Shown: in pieces, positions 25,053-33,331 of the stretch
Layout: each line of letters starts with the position of its first letter
Numbering within the stretch: position 1 is the first letter of the stretch
NCBI GenBank assembly: GCA_041739465.1
Contig: JBGSNX010000083.1
Coordinates: 1 to 64,000, forward strand
DNA: 64,000 nucleotides
DNA from: BOKV01 sp041739465
GTDB taxonomy: Bacteria > Pseudomonadota > Alphaproteobacteria > Rhizobiales > Rhizobiaceae
Direction: 5' to 3'
The notes under the pieces: model-generated
The model's database searches: none
The model's input: the letters and a program-made list of their open reading frames with translations, nothing else
Told to the model about the DNA's origin: nothing
Position numbers and translations under genes: made by a program

Positions 25053-26306
25053 ATGTCGCATCTGCCAGCAGACCGCAAGACCGCATCTGGAAACCTCGCA
25101 AAGGCGGTCCACCAGAACCGGCAAATGAGCACCGATGGCATGCTGGAACGGATGTTCACGGCCTTGTTCAAGGGTCTTGTCTATCCGCAGATCTGGGAAG
25201 ACCCGGAAATCGACATGGAAGCGCTTTGCATCAAGCCCGGCGACAAGATTGTTGCCATTGCTTCGGGCGGCTGCAACGTCATGTCCTATCTTGTGGCCGA
25301 TCCTGCATCAGTGACAGCCATCGACCTCAGCCACGCCCATATTGCGCTCAACCGGCTGAAAATTGCCGCAGCAACCCATCTGCCCTCCCATGATGCGTTT
25401 TACAGGTTTTTCGGCAAGGCCGACGAAAAGGCCAATCTCGACGCCTATGAACGCCATATCCGCCCGCATCTGGATGCCGACAGCCGCAAATACTGGGAAA
25501 GCCGGGGGCTTGGTGGCAAGAAGCGCATCACCATGTTCTCGCGCGACTTGTACCATCACGGCCTGCTTGGATGGTTCATCGGCGCTGGCCACCGGATCGC
25601 CCGCCTGTATGGAATTGACCCGTCCGATATGCTCAAGGCGCGGACCATCGAAGAACAGCGCAGCTATTTTGACAAGGCGCTTGCACCATTGTTCGACAAG
25701 CGGATGATCCGCTGGGCAACGTCGAAAAAGGCCTCGCTGTTTGGGCTTGGCATCCCGCCTGCACAATACGAAGCGCTTGCCGCATCGGGCGGCGGCGACA
25801 TGGCTCTGGTGCTGCGCCAGCGGTTGGAGCGTCTCGCCTGCGGCTTCCCCTTGTCGGAAAACTCCTTCGCCTGGCAGGCTTTTGGCCGTTCCTACAAGGA
25901 AATCGACGATGCCGGGCAGGCAGGCCCGTTGCCGCCCTATTTGCAGGCCCGCCACTTCGATGCCGTTCGCGGACGTGCCGGGCGCATCACCGCGCTCAAC
26001 CAGTCGATAACGGCTTTTCTTGAGGGGCAGCCCGACCAGAGCCAAGATTGCTATGTGCTACTGGATGCGCAGGACTGGATGACGGACAAGCAGCTCAACG
26101 AATTGTGGGCCCAGATCACCCGCACCGCCCGCCCCGGCGCACGCGTCGTCTTCCGCACCGCCGCCGAGCCAAGCCTGTTGCCCGGTCGAGTGGCCGATGA
26201 AATTCTTGACCAATGGCGCTATGCGTCGGAAGAAAGCCTCGAGTGGACATTGCGCGATCGCTCGTCAATCTATGGCGGCTTCCACCTTTACACGCTGGAA
26301 AACTGA
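25053..26306 (+). CDS. btaA: BtaA-type AdoMet:diacylglycerol 3-amino-3-carboxypropyl transferase
   Basis: A 417-residue DUF3419-family enzyme that transfers the aminocarboxypropyl group of SAM to diacylglycerol, giving diacylglycerylhomoserine, the first step of betaine lipid (DGTS) synthesis. Family marks are YPQIWEDPEIDMEAL near residues 48-62, the SAM-site IVAIASGGCNVMSYL (about 70-84), VTAIDLSHAHIALNRLK, and in the C-terminal half YVLLDAQDWMTD and ARVVFRTAAEPSLLP. The ATG at 25053 has AAGGA eight bases upstream; the frame is open upstream through antisense cobQ and is not used. It is followed four bases later by btaB. Such lipids replace phospholipids under phosphate limitation in relatives. 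Confidence 0.92.
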   Translation: MSHLPADRKTASGNLAKAVHQNRQMSTDGMLERMFTALFKGLVYPQIWEDPEIDMEALCIKPGDKIVAIASGGCNVMSYLVADPASVTAIDLSHAHIALNRLKIAAATHLPSHDAFYRFFGKADEKANLDAYERHIRPHLDADSRKYWESRGLGGKKRITMFSRDLYHHGLLGWFIGAGHRIARLYGIDPSDMLKARTIEEQRSYFDKALAPLFDKRMIRWATSKKASLFGLGIPPAQYEALAASGGGDMALVLRQRLERLACGFPLSENSFAWQAFGRSYKEIDDAGQAGPLPPYLQARHFDAVRGRAGRITALNQSITAFLEGQPDQSQDCYVLLDAQDWMTDKQLNELWAQITRTARPGARVVFRTAAEPSLLPGRVADEILDQWRYASEESLEWTLRDRSSIYGGFHLYTLEN

Positions 26307-26310
26307 TCCG

Positions 26311-27015
26311 ATGAAAAATGCAGCGCAAGACCTCGCCAAGCCTTCGCAAGTTGCGGCCATGCATGGCGAGCGCCAGAGTGCCCGCGACCTGATGGATGGC
26401 ATCTACCGCCACCAGCGACAGATTTACGATTTCACGCGCAAATATTATTTGCTTGGCCGCGACCGGCTTATCCGCGAACTCGATGTGCCAGTCGGAGGTC
26501 ATGTGCTGGAGCTGGGCTGCGGCACCGGACGCAACCTCATCAAGGCAGCGCAACGCTACGGAACTGCGCATTTCAGCGGGCTGGACCTTTCAGGCGAAAT
26601 GCTCAAAACGGCGCAATCAAGCATCGAGCGTCGCAGCCTTTCGGGGCGCATTCGTCTGGCGCAGGGCGATGCCACCGCCTTTGATGCGCAACAGCTGTTT
26701 GGAAGGGCCGTTTTTGATCGGGTGTTCGTCAGCTACAGCCTGTCAATGATCCCGCAATGGCAGGCAGTGGTCGAAGCGGCATTGGCAGTGGTGGCCAAAG
26801 GCGGCAGCCTGCACGTGGTTGATTTCGGCCAGCAGGTGCGGTTGCCCCGATGGTTCCACCAAGCGCTGCACGGCTGGCTCGCAAGATTTCACGTGGCACC
26901 GCGAGCTGATCTGCAAGCAGTATTGGCAGCCGCAGCGCATAGGCACGGTGGCAGCCTCGAATTTCAGTCAATCCTTGGCGATTATGCGCAGATAGCCACC
27001 ATCAAAATACCTTAG
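26311..27015 (+). CDS. btaB: BtaB-type methyltransferase, completes DGTS betaine-lipid synthesis
   Basis: A 234-residue class I SAM-dependent methyltransferase. IYDFTRKYYLLGRDRLIREL (about 37-56) precedes the SAM loop VLELGCGTGRNLIKAA (about 65-80), then FSGLDLSGEMLKTA and SYSLSMIPQW. BtaB trimethylates the homoserine nitrogen of diacylglycerylhomoserine. Start ATG 26311 is four bases after the btaA stop; an upstream frame start at 26197 would lie in btaA. Context with btaA makes the assignment firm. The last four bases overlap the convergent gene at 27012. Confidence 0.9.
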   Translation: MKNAAQDLAKPSQVAAMHGERQSARDLMDGIYRHQRQIYDFTRKYYLLGRDRLIRELDVPVGGHVLELGCGTGRNLIKAAQRYGTAHFSGLDLSGEMLKTAQSSIERRSLSGRIRLAQGDATAFDAQQLFGRAVFDRVFVSYSLSMIPQWQAVVEAALAVVAKGGSLHVVDFGQQVRLPRWFHQALHGWLARFHVAPRADLQAVLAAAAHRHGGSLEFQSILGDYAQIATIKIP

Positions 27016-27836
27016 AGCGCCAATCCCAGCGATTCCAGATATTGCTGCGCCTGCACCAGTTTGCCCTTGTCCTTCAATTCAAGGATCAGTCGTGGATTGT
27101 CGCAATGGCGGGCAACGGCATCAAAAACGGAGCGCCACAGAATTGTTCCCTCGCCCGGCGCCCAGTGCCGGTCTGCATGGCCGTCGGCATCCTGCAGATG
27201 CACATGGGAAAGCGCCTTGCCAGCGGTGATGATGAAATAATCAACCGGCGGCGCGCCATTGCTGACATGGCTGTAATGGGCATGGCCTGTATCAACCGAC
27301 AGACGGACTGCGCTGCTGTTGAACGCCCTTGCCAGATCCAGCCGGTCGCGCGGATTGATGTCTTCAATGTTCTCGATGACCAGCTCACAGCCGATGTTTT
27401 CGGCCCGCTTGATCGCCTCGTCCATGGTTTTCACACAGCGGCCGATAACTTCATCGCGTTCGCCCGGATTGCTGTCGAAATTGTTGTAGTCCCATGTGGT
27501 GAAAGGGCTGTGCACCACCATGTGGGTGCCGCCCAGTGCCTCGCACACGTCAAGGCCTTGCATCAGGCGCTTGCGCACCACGACGCGCACATCGGGGTCC
27601 CTGGTGGCAATGTCAAAGCCCCAGAATGGCCCGTGAATGCCTACCCGGCCCGCATGCCCGTCCAGCAGGCGCTTGTAGCGGTCCACCAGCGGCGTCCAGT
27701 CAGCATTGAGAACCTCTGCCATGCAGAATTCCTGCAATTCAAGGTCGCGGTCCTTTTCCATGACCCAGTTGTGCAGGCGTTCCAACTCGCCGATCACCAG
27801 TGCGGCACCGACAACAGGCAGGTTCGTGGAAGACAT
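27012..27836 (-). CDS. Sugar phosphate isomerase/epimerase-like TIM-barrel protein
   Basis: A 274-residue AP-endonuclease-2/xylose-isomerase-like barrel. Metal-site patterns are seen in GIHGPFWGFD, MVVHSPFTTWDYNNF, ELVIENIEDINPRDRLDLA (Glu ligand), RLSVDTGHAHYSH (Asp/His ligands) and VHLQDADGHADRHWAPGEG, followed by LILELK near the C-terminus. Members isomerise or epimerise sugars and inositol derivatives, but the sequence does not reveal the substrate. It converges with btaB (4-base overlap) and lies downstream of the DUF971 gene on the same strand, 73 bases away. Family call is good, function open. Confidence 0.8.
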   Translation of the reverse strand: MSSTNLPVVGAALVIGELERLHNWVMEKDRDLELQEFCMAEVLNADWTPLVDRYKRLLDGHAGRVGIHGPFWGFDIATRDPDVRVVVRKRLMQGLDVCEALGGTHMVVHSPFTTWDYNNFDSNPGERDEVIGRCVKTMDEAIKRAENIGCELVIENIEDINPRDRLDLARAFNSSAVRLSVDTGHAHYSHVSNGAPPVDYFIITAGKALSHVHLQDADGHADRHWAPGEGTILWRSVFDAVARHCDNPRLILELKDKGKLVQAQQYLESLGLAL

Positions 27837-27909
27837 TCACATTCTCCTTGCAGGTTTTCAGTTTTGTAGACGGGCTTTGTTTCAGCCCTGTGTCGCAATC
27901 CTTGGAGAT

Positions 27910-28278
27910 TCAGCCCCGCGAAAGGCCCTTGGCAACCAGTTCCGCTTCATAGGCCGCCATCTTCGCAGCAAGGTTTTGCCCCAGATCGAGGAAAAAGGCC
28001 CAAGTGAAGATGCCGGTGTCGTGGCCGTCGTCAAACACGATCCTTACCGCGTAGTTGCCGGTTGGCACCAACCTTGAAATGGCGATGTTGCGTTTGCCGG
28101 GCACCGTCTTGCGTTCGGCTGCCGAATGGCCCTGAACCTCTGCCGATGGCGAAAGAACCCGCAACATCTCGGCCGGCAATGGGTAGGTCTCGCCATTGTC
28201 GAATTCCACGCTCAATGTCTGCCGGTCGGCAGAAACACGCAACTGGGTTGGCTTCGGTACTTCTGACATTTTCGACAT
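27910..28278 (-). CDS. DUF971 (gamma-butyrobetaine hydroxylase-like N-terminal domain) protein
   Basis: A protein of about 122 residues with the DUF971 core: TLSVEFDNGETYPLPAEMLRVLSPSAE, RLVPTGNYAVRIVFDDGHDTGIFTWAFFLDLG. Stand-alone DUF971 proteins are often found near iron-sulfur or Mrp-type genes, but their biochemical role is unclear to me. Several ATGs are possible (28353, 28308, 28278, 28269); 28278 has an AAGAGA stretch about ten bases upstream and gives a compact N-terminus. It is divergent from the ferredoxin reductase gene, with 98 bases between the chosen starts. Confidence 0.75.
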   Translation of the reverse strand: MSKMSEVPKPTQLRVSADRQTLSVEFDNGETYPLPAEMLRVLSPSAEVQGHSAAERKTVPGKRNIAISRLVPTGNYAVRIVFDDGHDTGIFTWAFFLDLGQNLAAKMAAYEAELVAKGLSRG

Positions 28279-28376
28279 CTGCTTGGAATCTCTTCCCGGT
28301 TTGGGCATACCTCGATCAATTGACGGGCGCTGTCGGGAAGTCAACGCAGTCATGCAACTGAAAGGCTGAGGAATTG

Positions 28377-29591
28377 GTGCAGAAAATCATCGTCATCGGC
28401 GGCGGGCAGGCAGCTGCATCCTTCGCGGCAAAGCTGCGGGAGCTCGAACCTTCTTGCGCAATCACCATAATCGGCGATGAACCCTCACTGCCCTATCAGC
28501 GCCCGCCGCTGTCCAAGAAATACATGACCGGCGAAATGACCGCCGACCGCCTGCTGTTGCGCCCACCTCAATGGTATGGCGAGGCAGGCATCACCTGCCA
28601 GCTTTCCAGCACCGTTGCAGCGATTTCCCCCAAGAGCAAAACCATCACTCTCTCCAGTGGTGAGGTACTGGATTATGACAAGCTGCTGTTGGCAACCGGC
28701 GCGACGCCTCGCACCTTGCCACAGTCAATCGGTGGCGGCCTTGAAGGCGTTTACACCTTGAGAAGCCTTGCTGATGCAGACCGGCTCGGCAGCGAAATGC
28801 GACCGGGCCGCAAGGTGCTGGTAATTGGCGGTGGCTATATCGGGCTGGAAGCAGCCGCTGTGGCCAATGGCCTTGGTTTGAAGGTTCATGTGGCCGAAAT
28901 GGCAAGCCGCATCCTTCAGCGGGTCGCTGCACCCCAGACTTCGCAGTGGTTTTCCGACCTTCATCAAAGCCGCGGCGTCACAATCATGGAAGACAAGGCG
29001 CTGACACGCCTTGAAGGCGAAAATGGTCGCGTTGTGCGGGCCCATTTTGCTGATGGCTCGTCGCTGGAGGTTGATTTTGTGCTGGTGGGAATCGGGGTGG
29101 TGCCCAATGACGCCCTGGCCCGTAATGCGGGCCTCGAAACTGCCAATGGCATCGCGGTTGACAAGTCCACGCGAACTTCCGATCCGGACATTCATGCTGC
29201 TGGCGACTGCGCGGCCTTCGAATTCCGTGGACAACGAATCCGGCTCGAATCGGTTCAAAATGCGATCGAGCAGGGTGAAGCCGCTGCAAAGGCCATGACA
29301 GGTGAAATGGTGGACTATGCGCCAATCCCATGGTTCTGGTCGGATCAATACGATGCGAAACTGCAAATTGCCGGTCTCAACATGGGCTATGACCACACGG
29401 TCATGCGGCCAGGCCCGCGCGAGGGATCAGTCTCCGTCTGGTATTTCGCGTCCGGCCAATTCATCGCGGTCGATTCGATGAACGATTCCAAAACCTACAT
29501 GTTTGGAAAGCGATTGCTGGAAACCGGGCGCAACATTTCTCCGGTGGATGCAGCCAACCCGGATTTTGACCTCAAAGCCCTGATACGTTAG
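28377..29591 (+). CDS. NAD(P)H-dependent ferredoxin/rubredoxin reductase (FAD/NAD pyridine oxidoreductase)
   Basis: A 404-residue flavoprotein of the putidaredoxin/ferredoxin-reductase type. FAD site IIVIGGGQAAASFAAKLRE at the N-terminus, PYQRPPLSKKYM at about 42-53, LLLATGATPR, a second Rossmann motif VLVIGGGYIGLEAAAVA near 145-160 for NAD(P)H, and DPDIHAAGDCA near 270-280. It should pass electrons from NAD(P)H to a ferredoxin serving a monooxygenase or similar enzyme; no such partner lies next to it. GAGGA lies 4-5 bases before the GTG at 28377, which I prefer to the TTG at 28374. Confidence 0.85.
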   Translation: MQKIIVIGGGQAAASFAAKLRELEPSCAITIIGDEPSLPYQRPPLSKKYMTGEMTADRLLLRPPQWYGEAGITCQLSSTVAAISPKSKTITLSSGEVLDYDKLLLATGATPRTLPQSIGGGLEGVYTLRSLADADRLGSEMRPGRKVLVIGGGYIGLEAAAVANGLGLKVHVAEMASRILQRVAAPQTSQWFSDLHQSRGVTIMEDKALTRLEGENGRVVRAHFADGSSLEVDFVLVGIGVVPNDALARNAGLETANGIAVDKSTRTSDPDIHAAGDCAAFEFRGQRIRLESVQNAIEQGEAAAKAMTGEMVDYAPIPWFWSDQYDAKLQIAGLNMGYDHTVMRPGPREGSVSVWYFASGQFIAVDSMNDSKTYMFGKRLLETGRNISPVDAANPDFDLKALIR

Positions 29592-29707
29592 GAATTGGCG
29601 ACTGTGTCACATGGCGTCCTGCCTTGAGCAGGCCATATTCACAGCAAACACAGCTAGAATTCCGGGCAATAACGAACCTGCCGGGCGCAGACAAAAGGGC
29701 ATGCCGA

Positions 29708-31627
29708 ATGAGACCCCATACGCCGCTGCTTGACACGGTGCGCTCGCCCGAAGAATTGCGGCTGATTGCCGATGCCGACCTGCCTCAGCTCGCGGCGGAA
29801 TTGCGCACAGACATGATCGACAGTGTCTCGCGCACCGGTGGTCATCTTGGCGCTGGCCTTGGTGTGGTGGAACTGACCATAGCCATCCATCACGTTTTCA
29901 ACACGCCGGACGACCGGTTGATTTGGGATGTCGGCCATCAGGCCTATCCCCACAAGATACTGACCGGCAGGCGCGAAGGCATGCGGACCCTGCGGCAAGA
30001 AGGCGGCATTTCAGGCTTTACCAAGCGCTCGGAAAGCCCCTACGACCCATTTGGCGCAGCCCACTCTTCGACCTCGATTTCAGCGGGTCTGGGCATGGCC
30101 GCCGCTGCTCGCCACAAGGGCAAGGACCGCAACATCATTGCCGTCATCGGCGACGGCGCAATGTCCGCTGGCATGGCATACGAGGCCATGAACAATGCGG
30201 GTGCCGAAGACAATCGCCTGATCGTCATACTCAACGACAACGACATGTCGATAGCCCCGCCAACCGGTGCGATGAGCGCCTATCTGGCGCGTCTGGCATC
30301 TGGCAAGACCTATCTCGGCTTGCGCGACATCGGCAAGAAATTGAGCGCCCGCCTCGGCAAGCGTCTCGACACCGCAATCACCCGAGCCGTTGAACATGCG
30401 CGTGGCTATGTCACCGGTGGCACATTGTTTGAGGAGATGGGTTTTTACCACATCGGCCCGATTGACGGGCACAATCTTGGCCATTTGCTGCCAATTTTGT
30501 GCAATGTTCGCGATGCTGGCGTTGGCCCCATCCTCGTGCATGTGGTTACCCAAAAGGGCAAGGGCTATGAACCCGCCGAACAGGCCGCCGACAAATACCA
30601 CGGCGTAGGCAAGTTCGATGTGGTCAGCGGCAAACTGGCTAGCGCAATTTCAAATGCTCCGGCATACACGCGCGTCTTCGGCGAAGCCCTGGTTGAAGAG
30701 GCCCGCCACGACCAGGACATTGTGGCCATCACCGCCGCCATGCCATCGGGTACCGGCATTGACCTGTTCGGCGAAGCATTTCCCGAGCGCACCTATGATG
30801 TCGGCATTGCAGAGCAACATGCAGTTACTTTTGCTGCCGGCATGGCTGCTGATGGCCTCAAACCTTTTTGCGCCATTTATTCAACTTTCCTGCAACGCGC
30901 CTACGACCAGGTGGTGCACGATGTGGCGATCCAGAAACTGCCGGTGCGCTTCCCGATTGACCGCGCAGGGTTTGTGGGCGCAGACGGCGCCACCCATGCC
31001 GGTGCCTTTGACATAACCTATCTTGCAACGCTGCCGGACATGGTGGTGATGGCTGCTGCTGATGAAGCCGAACTCAAGCACATGGTGCGCACGGCCGCCG
31101 CTTATGACGAAGGCCCGATTGCCTTTCGCTATCCACGCGGCGAAGGCGTTGGCGTTGAAATGCCTCAAAGAGGAGAAATCCTCGAAATCGGCAGAGGACG
31201 CATCGTGCGTGAAGGTTCACGCATTGCTTTGCTTTCGCTCGGCACACGCCTTGCAGATTGCCTGAAGGCAGCGGAAGAACTCGAAACCTTCGGCCTTTCC
31301 ACAAGCGTTGCCGATGCCCGCTTCGCTAAGCCGCTCGACCGCGATTTGATTGCTCGACTTGCCCGCGAACATGCGGTGCTGATCACTGTGGAAGAAGGTT
31401 CAATCGGCGGATTTGGCAGCCATGTAGCGCAGTTTCTTGCCGAAAGCGGGCTTCTTGACAATGGTTTGAAGTTCCGTTCCATTTTCATGCCGGATGCCTT
31501 CGTTGATCAGGCAGCGCCCGGCGTGATGCTTGCCAATGCCGGCCTCGATGCCAAGGGCATTCTCGTCAAGACATTTGAAGCCTTGGGAATGGAACATCCC
31601 CGCGCCGCCTTGCTCGACAAGCGGTAA
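29708..31627 (+). CDS. dxs: 1-deoxy-D-xylulose-5-phosphate synthase
   Basis: A 639-residue thiamine-diphosphate enzyme that condenses pyruvate and glyceraldehyde 3-phosphate, the entry of the MEP isoprenoid pathway (and of thiamine and pyridoxal precursors). Motifs: GGHLGAGLGVVELTIA near 50, WDVGHQAYPHKILTGR, IAVIGDGAMSAGMAYEA (ThDP, Mg), then YDVGIAEQHAVTFAAGMA with the catalytic Glu near 367-384, and KLPVRFPIDRAGFVGADGATHAG. Length is typical. The ATG at 29708 gives the normal N-terminus; the frame is open for 28 more codons from a TTG at 29624. dxr of the same pathway lies 14 kb away. Confidence 0.95.
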   Translation: MRPHTPLLDTVRSPEELRLIADADLPQLAAELRTDMIDSVSRTGGHLGAGLGVVELTIAIHHVFNTPDDRLIWDVGHQAYPHKILTGRREGMRTLRQEGGISGFTKRSESPYDPFGAAHSSTSISAGLGMAAAARHKGKDRNIIAVIGDGAMSAGMAYEAMNNAGAEDNRLIVILNDNDMSIAPPTGAMSAYLARLASGKTYLGLRDIGKKLSARLGKRLDTAITRAVEHARGYVTGGTLFEEMGFYHIGPIDGHNLGHLLPILCNVRDAGVGPILVHVVTQKGKGYEPAEQAADKYHGVGKFDVVSGKLASAISNAPAYTRVFGEALVEEARHDQDIVAITAAMPSGTGIDLFGEAFPERTYDVGIAEQHAVTFAAGMAADGLKPFCAIYSTFLQRAYDQVVHDVAIQKLPVRFPIDRAGFVGADGATHAGAFDITYLATLPDMVVMAAADEAELKHMVRTAAAYDEGPIAFRYPRGEGVGVEMPQRGEILEIGRGRIVREGSRIALLSLGTRLADCLKAAEELETFGLSTSVADARFAKPLDRDLIARLAREHAVLITVEEGSIGGFGSHVAQFLAESGLLDNGLKFRSIFMPDAFVDQAAPGVMLANAGLDAKGILVKTFEALGMEHPRAALLDKR

Positions 31628-31637
31628 AGCGCGGGAT

Positions 31638-32270
31638 TTATTTCGCCACGGGCAGGCTGCAGCAACCCTCATAGAGTTCGGGTGCATTGCCGTCACGTTC
31701 GACCAACAGGTCGATGCGCCAGCTGAAGTTTCGATCGCTCATGCCATCGGAGCATTGCTCATTGCGCCCCAGCATCGCAGTTGCGCGAGACTGGTCCTTG
31801 CCTGCAACAACTGCAAACCGGTGGTTCCTGCCAATTGCGGCCTGACTTGTGCGCAATGGCAGGTCAAAACTTTCCCCATCCATTGTCGCAAACGCAAGAC
31901 CCTTTTGGTTGGTGATTGTTGCATTCCAGAAAGGCTCGGTTCCACCGCAGGTAAGCCCGTCGGGTACGTCCGTTGTGCCAACCATGGAAACGGAAATCGG
32001 CTCAAGGAATTTCATGGACACAAAGCCATCGCCGTCTGAAGCATGAACCCTGCCCCAGGCCTGACCTTGCGCCTCAACCACTTCCTGGACGTCGACCGGC
32101 CCCGCACCGGGATTGAAACTGCCAATCACCTCCGATGTCGCGTTTGCTTCGGTTCGGATGTTGAGAATGTCGCCATTTGCCACCCCGACAACGCGGTAAT
32201 AGCCCGGCTCGGCCGCATTCGAAACTGCCATGCCGGCAATGAAAAGCATCAACGCAATAACAACCCGCAT
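31638..32270 (-). CDS. Secreted SH3-domain protein with COG3650-like C-terminal domain
   Basis: A 210-residue protein with a signal peptide (residues 1-20, cleavage near SNAAEP). A bacterial SH3 domain follows (YYRVVGVANGDILNIRTEANAT to FVSMKFLEP, about 24-90). The C-terminal half has LTCGGTEPFWNATI and a WRIDLLVERDG segment with paired Cys (CGGTEPFW, NEQCSDGMSD, EGCCSLP), the COG3650-like pattern of periplasmic proteins of unknown function. Probably a cell-envelope protein binding peptidoglycan or heavy metals, but no activity can be assigned. It lies after convergent dxs and upstream of, on the same strand as, no close partner. Confidence 0.7.
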   Translation of the reverse strand: MRVVIALMLFIAGMAVSNAAEPGYYRVVGVANGDILNIRTEANATSEVIGSFNPGAGPVDVQEVVEAQGQAWGRVHASDGDGFVSMKFLEPISVSMVGTTDVPDGLTCGGTEPFWNATITNQKGLAFATMDGESFDLPLRTSQAAIGRNHRFAVVAGKDQSRATAMLGRNEQCSDGMSDRNFSWRIDLLVERDGNAPELYEGCCSLPVAK

Positions 32271-32287
32271 GTCATTTCTCCCGTCAG

Positions 32288-32309
32288 TTTTGGCCAGTAG
32301 AGGCCAAAA
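32288..32309. terminator. Perfect inverted repeat after the peroxiredoxin gene
   Basis: TTTTGGCC and GGCCAAAA (32288-32295 with 32302-32309, six-base loop) lie directly after the peroxiredoxin stop on the minus strand and 18 bases before the SH3-protein start side. It may end the sulfur/peroxiredoxin transcript, though the U-run lies inside the stem instead of behind it, so a processing site or operator remains possible. Confidence 0.4.
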
Positions 32310-32939
32310 TCATGAAGTCTTGAGCATTCGCAAATAGGGCTTCAATTCCTTGAAACCGCCGGGATATTTTACAGCTGCTTCCTCGCTTGAAACCGAAAGT
32401 GGGATGATGACATCCTTGCCCGGTGTCCAGTCTGCCGGCGTCGCAACCTTGTTGGCATCGGAAAACTGCAATGCGTCGATCACCCGCAGGATCTCATCGA
32501 AATTGCGACCGATGGTCATGGGGTAAGTCATCATCAGCCGGACTTTCTTGTTCGGGTCAATGATGAAAACGGAGCGCACCGGAGCAGTGTCGCTCTCGCC
32601 AGGATGTATCATCCCGTAAAGACTGGCGATCTCCAGATCATCATCAGCAACAATCGGGAAATTGAGATCGGTGTTCTGCGTTTCGTTGACATCTGCAATC
32701 CAGTGCAGATGCTCCTGGACGGAGTCGGTGGAAAGCCCCAGCGGCTTGGTGTGACGCTTGGCAAATTCGCCTGACAGCTGGGCTGTGCGACCCATCTCCG
32801 TGGTGCAGACCGGGGTGAAATCGGCCGGATGGCTGAAAAAGAATACCCAGCTGTCGCCAGCCCATTCATGGAACCTCAGGGTTCCCGCTGTCGTGTTGAC
32901 CGTGAAGTCGGGGGCAGTGTCACCGATGCGAAGGGTCAT
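32310..32939 (-). CDS. 1-Cys peroxiredoxin (Prx6 type)
   Basis: A 209-residue peroxidase. The peroxidatic Cys is in SHPADFTPVCTTEMG near residue 46; Arg in the RSVFIIDPNKKVRLMMTYP block completes the site. The C-terminal part (VIIPLSVSSEEAAVKYPGG) is typical of the Prx6/1-Cys subgroup, and no resolving Cys is apparent. It reduces hydrogen peroxide or organic hydroperoxides, perhaps persulfide-derived oxidants here. The ATG at 32939 gives MTLRIGDTAPDFTVNT; the upstream in-frame codons do not match. It is 38 bases after the DUF442 gene and likely the third gene of the operon driven from 34.29 kb. Confidence 0.9.
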   Translation of the reverse strand: MTLRIGDTAPDFTVNTTAGTLRFHEWAGDSWVFFFSHPADFTPVCTTEMGRTAQLSGEFAKRHTKPLGLSTDSVQEHLHWIADVNETQNTDLNFPIVADDDLEIASLYGMIHPGESDTAPVRSVFIIDPNKKVRLMMTYPMTIGRNFDEILRVIDALQFSDANKVATPADWTPGKDVIIPLSVSSEEAAVKYPGGFKELKPYLRMLKTS

Positions 32940-32977
32940 GATCCGATCCTTTTTGAAGACTTTCCGGACACAGGGCT

Positions 32978-33313
32978 TCAGCCCTGCTGGCTCATTTGCC
33001 ATAGCATGGTTGAGCGGGCACCGGAGCGACAATATGCGAGTACCGGTTTTGGCAATTCTGCCAATGCTTCGCCGAATTGCGCAGCGGCAACAGCTGGATC
33101 GGTTTGTCCCGGTGCCATCGGGATATAGCGCGATGGCAGGCCTGCAGTTTTAGCCGCAGCTGCAATTTGCGCAAAAGATGGTTGGTCCGGTCCCTCATTG
33201 TCGGGCCGGTTGCAGATGATCGAGCGATATCCCGCTGCGGCAATCCGTGCCACGTCTTCAGCAGCGATCTGCTCGCTTACAGAGATATCATCGTTGATGG
33301 GTCTGGGATTCAT
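32978..33313 (-). CDS. DUF442/TIGR01244 phosphatase-like sulfurtransferase (Blh N-terminal-like)
   Basis: A 111-residue protein with the rhodanese/dual-specificity-phosphatase-like loop AYCRSGARSTMLW (Cys and Arg of a CX5R site, residues about 94-106) and the N-terminal ISVSEQIAAEDVARIAAAGYRSIICNRPDNEG. In some bacteria this domain is fused to a metallo-beta-lactamase dioxygenase (Blh); here the two are separate adjacent genes, 18 bases apart. The likely role is persulfide or sulfur transfer in sulfide detoxification. A phosphatase role is the alternative. Confidence 0.8.
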   Translation of the reverse strand: MNPRPINDDISVSEQIAAEDVARIAAAGYRSIICNRPDNEGPDQPSFAQIAAAAKTAGLPSRYIPMAPGQTDPAVAAAQFGEALAELPKPVLAYCRSGARSTMLWQMSQQG

Positions 33314-33331
33314 GAAAATGGTTCCGTTGTT

